From an uncultured Bacillota bacterium (GTDB taxonomy: Bacteria > Bacillota_I > Bacilli_A > RF39 > UBA660): a stretch of 6,694 bases of DNA. Where the stretch lies: contig CAMWQX010000063.1 of the NCBI GenBank assembly GCA_947176475.1, forward strand, positions 1-6,694, written 5' to 3'. Positions within the stretch are counted from its first letter, which is position 1. Every line of letters starts with the position of its first letter. Positions 5,813-6,694 of this stretch are shown in pieces. Below the pieces are notes generated by a model, which was given only the letters and a program-made list of their open reading frames with translations, ran no database searches and was not told the DNA's origin. The position numbers and the translations under genes are program-made.

Positions 5813-5816
5813 CCTT
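5794..5816 (-). terminator. Intrinsic terminator of the metallo-hydrolase gene
   Basis: On the minus strand AAGGTT (5816-5811) pairs with AACCTT (5804-5799) around a six-base loop, and the T-run is seven bases long in all (5800-5794). It follows the hydrolase TAA at 5823-5821 by four bases. The stem is short but the U-tail is strong. Confidence 0.75.
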
Positions 5817-5820
5817 ACTT

Positions 5821-6414
5821 TTATAAATCTATTTCTTTGCCAGCTTCTACTATTAACCTTGAATCATGTTCAAACTTCAAAGCACTTTCCCTATCAAATA
5901 ATTCAAGTGGTTTCATATGTATTGGAATAGTATGTTTTGCACCAATAATCTCGGCACACTCGGCTGCCTCATAAGCATCCATATTATAAATGCCATCAAT
6001 TGGTAAAAGGGCATAATCAAGATTATAAGTACTAAGTTTGTTTTCCATATCATCCGTTTTCGATGTATCCCCTGAACAATAAACACTTAAACCATCAAAT
6101 CTTAAGACATAACCAACACAGGCATTCTTATCATGTTTGGCATTATATGCCTCTACTGCCTCTATTTCTACCCCTTTAATACTTGTCTTATTATAGATAT
6201 ATCCCACTTTTAAAGTATTATATCTTATAACTACACAATCACTTTTTTGTTTAACTAACTCTACCTTATTATGGTCATAATGTTCATGGGTAACTAAAAT
6301 AATATCGGCATCCATATCATATCCATCACCAATATAAGGATCAACATAGATAACTACTCCTTCATCAGTTATAATTCTATAACTTCCATGTCCTTGAAAT
6401 AATAATTTACTCAT
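5821..6414 (-). CDS. UlaG/UPF0173-type metallo-beta-lactamase-fold hydrolase
   Basis: This is a metal-dependent hydrolase of the COG2220 (UlaG/UPF0173) branch of the metallo-beta-lactamase fold, cytoplasmic, substrate unknown. From the ATG at 6414 it has 197 residues, a little shorter than the roughly 225 usual for UPF0173. It starts with a branch-typical strand and turn, LLFQGHGSYRI (4-14), and DPYIG (25-29). The metal-binding HxHxDH is H43-E-H45-Y-D47-H48. The bridging aspartate is D116 in YCSGDT, a further candidate ligand is H94 in NAKHDKN, and the final histidine is H166 in IPIHMKP. LPIDGIYNMD (137-146) also fits this branch. The open frame extends 13 codons upstream to 6453, but that part is the upstream terminator hairpin and leader; the ATG at 6414 follows GGAGGT directly. 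A promoter and terminator flank the gene, so it should be monocistronic. Confidence 0.9.
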   Translation of the reverse strand: MSKLLFQGHGSYRIITDEGVVIYVDPYIGDGYDMDADIILVTHEHYDHNKVELVKQKSDCVVIRYNTLKVGYIYNKTSIKGVEIEAVEAYNAKHDKNACVGYVLRFDGLSVYCSGDTSKTDDMENKLSTYNLDYALLPIDGIYNMDAYEAAECAEIIGAKHTIPIHMKPLELFDRESALKFEHDSRLIVEAGKEIDL

Positions 6415-6417
6415 AAA

Positions 6418-6423
6418 ACCTCC
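6418..6423 (-). promoter_or_regulatory. Ribosome-binding site that sets the start of the metallo-hydrolase
   Basis: GGAGGT on the minus strand is followed by TTT and then the ATG at 6414. The longer open frame from 6453 has no such site and begins at the terminator hairpin. The nuclease gene has the same GGAGGTTTTATG arrangement. Confidence 0.85.
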
Positions 6424-6429
6424 TAAAAC

Positions 6430-6452
6430 AAAAAAATGCAGTAGGCACTGCA
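6430..6452 (-). terminator. Terminator of the Sm-like gene, also at the 5' end of the hydrolase mRNA
   Basis: On the minus strand TGCAGT (6452-6447) pairs with ACTGCA (6442-6437) around a four-base loop, followed by seven Ts (6436-6430). It lies 17 bases after the stop codon of the 67-residue gene. The start point predicted from the promoter at 6458-6486 is at about 6451, so the hydrolase transcript would begin with this hairpin. Confidence 0.8.
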
Positions 6453-6457
6453 ATTAC

Positions 6458-6486
6458 ATTATAACACAATTATTTTACCTCGCCAA
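6458..6486 (-). promoter_or_regulatory. Promoter of the metallo-hydrolase gene, overlapping the end of the Sm-like gene
   Basis: TTGGCG (6486-6481, four of six consensus positions) and TATAAT (6463-6458) are 17 bases apart on the minus strand. The -35 lies in the last codons (Ile-Gly-Glu) of the 67-residue gene. Initiation near 6451 gives a leader of about 37 bases that contains the hairpin. Confidence 0.72.
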
Positions 6487-6673
6487 TAGTATCTATCTCA
6501 TTTATGTAAATTAATCGATAATCATTATAATCAACACGAATATTTAATGTCGTATAAAATATAGAATCCTCATAATTGTCCGTTTGATGAATATCAATAA
6601 CTATTCCCTCAACATTTGTTCCATCTTTAAGTTCAATCAAAACATGTTTATGTAAAAATTCATCTATTTCCAT
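6470..6673 (-). CDS. Small Sm-like (LSm-type) protein, 67 residues
   Basis: The first half resembles an Sm1 motif: FLHKHVLIELKDGTNVEGIVIDI (split here as residues 6-17 and 18-28), which fits the pattern of a short helix followed by strongly bent strands around a KDG turn. The second half has beta-like strands YTTLNIRVDY and YRLIYINEIDTIGEV, but no clear Sm2 motif. Sm-like proteins often bind RNA as rings, though a small SH3-like barrel of other function is equally possible. There is no signal or membrane segment. The ATG at 6673 follows GGAGGT at 6684-6679 with good spacing. A TATTAT at 6691-6686 could be its -10, but the matching -35 would lie beyond the window edge. A terminator follows the gene. 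The family call is tentative; the gene itself is well supported. Confidence 0.7.
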   Translation of the reverse strand: MEIDEFLHKHVLIELKDGTNVEGIVIDIHQTDNYEDSIFYTTLNIRVDYNDYRLIYINEIDTIGEVK

Positions 6674-6694
6674 AAATAACCTCCAATAATACTC

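Noticed and set aside
6415..6453. 13-codon N-terminal extension of the metallo-hydrolase
   Set aside because: It is the terminator hairpin and leader; the family-typical start and the GGAGGT site support the ATG at 6414.
1..6694. Alternative genetic code with TGA as tryptophan
   Set aside because: No complete gene ends in TGA, but the tryptophans checked are TGG and no gene needs an in-frame TGA, so the standard code is enough.
1..6694. Mobile element, CRISPR array, phage or defence system
   Set aside because: No direct-repeat arrays, transposase or integrase motifs, attachment sites or multi-gene defence architecture are visible; a lone SNase or MBL-fold gene is not evidence for a defence system.

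Overview
The window is AT-rich (about 30% G+C by eye) and densely packed. Every supportable gene lies on the minus strand, so transcription runs from the right end to the left end. Genes use ATG starts, GGAGG-type ribosome-binding sites, exact TATAAT -10 boxes and U-tailed hairpin terminators. Complete genes end in TAA (four) or TAG (two), never TGA, and the tryptophan codons I checked are TGG, so the standard bacterial code fits. Together with single-membrane-type proteins (a signal-peptide nuclease with a C-terminal membrane anchor, a MacB/FtsX-type transporter), this suggests a low-GC Gram-positive: a Bacilli-like or Mollicutes-related gut-type lineage. That placement is inference.

Layout in transcription order, right to left: (1) a 67-residue Sm-like small protein (6470-6673); (2) an UlaG/UPF0173-type metallo-beta-lactamase-fold hydrolase (5821-6414); (3) a six-helix HdeD/DUF308-like membrane protein (5155-5763); (4) an unrecognised 277-residue soluble protein (4280-5113); (5) an unrecognised four-helix membrane protein (3744-4211); (6) an exported, C-terminally anchored staphylococcal-nuclease-family thermonuclease (3027-3719); (7) an unrecognised 234-residue protein, possibly DUF4116-like (2245-2949); (8) a fused ABC ATPase/FtsX permease of the MacB type that runs off the left edge (1-2177). 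No stretch over about 80 bases lacks a gene, and I see no tRNA, rRNA, insertion sequence, CRISPR array or phage gene.

The genes do not form an obvious pathway. Six of the eight have their own exact TATAAT within about 50 bases of the start, and five have an intrinsic terminator at or just after the stop, so most are probably monocistronic. The first gene's promoter is cut off by the window edge. The exception is the thermonuclease, which has no TATAAT of its own; its ribosome-binding site directly abuts the terminator of the preceding gene, so its expression should depend on read-through. The DUF308 gene has no visible terminator and may be co-transcribed with the 277-residue gene.

The most notable signal is how punctuation is compressed: stop codons inside terminator hairpins, a -35 box inside a terminator stem, a terminator hairpin that should also form the 5' end of the next mRNA, and very short leaders. 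I found no convincing new multi-gene system. Three start codons were moved downstream of the longest open frame on ribosome-binding-site and promoter evidence.
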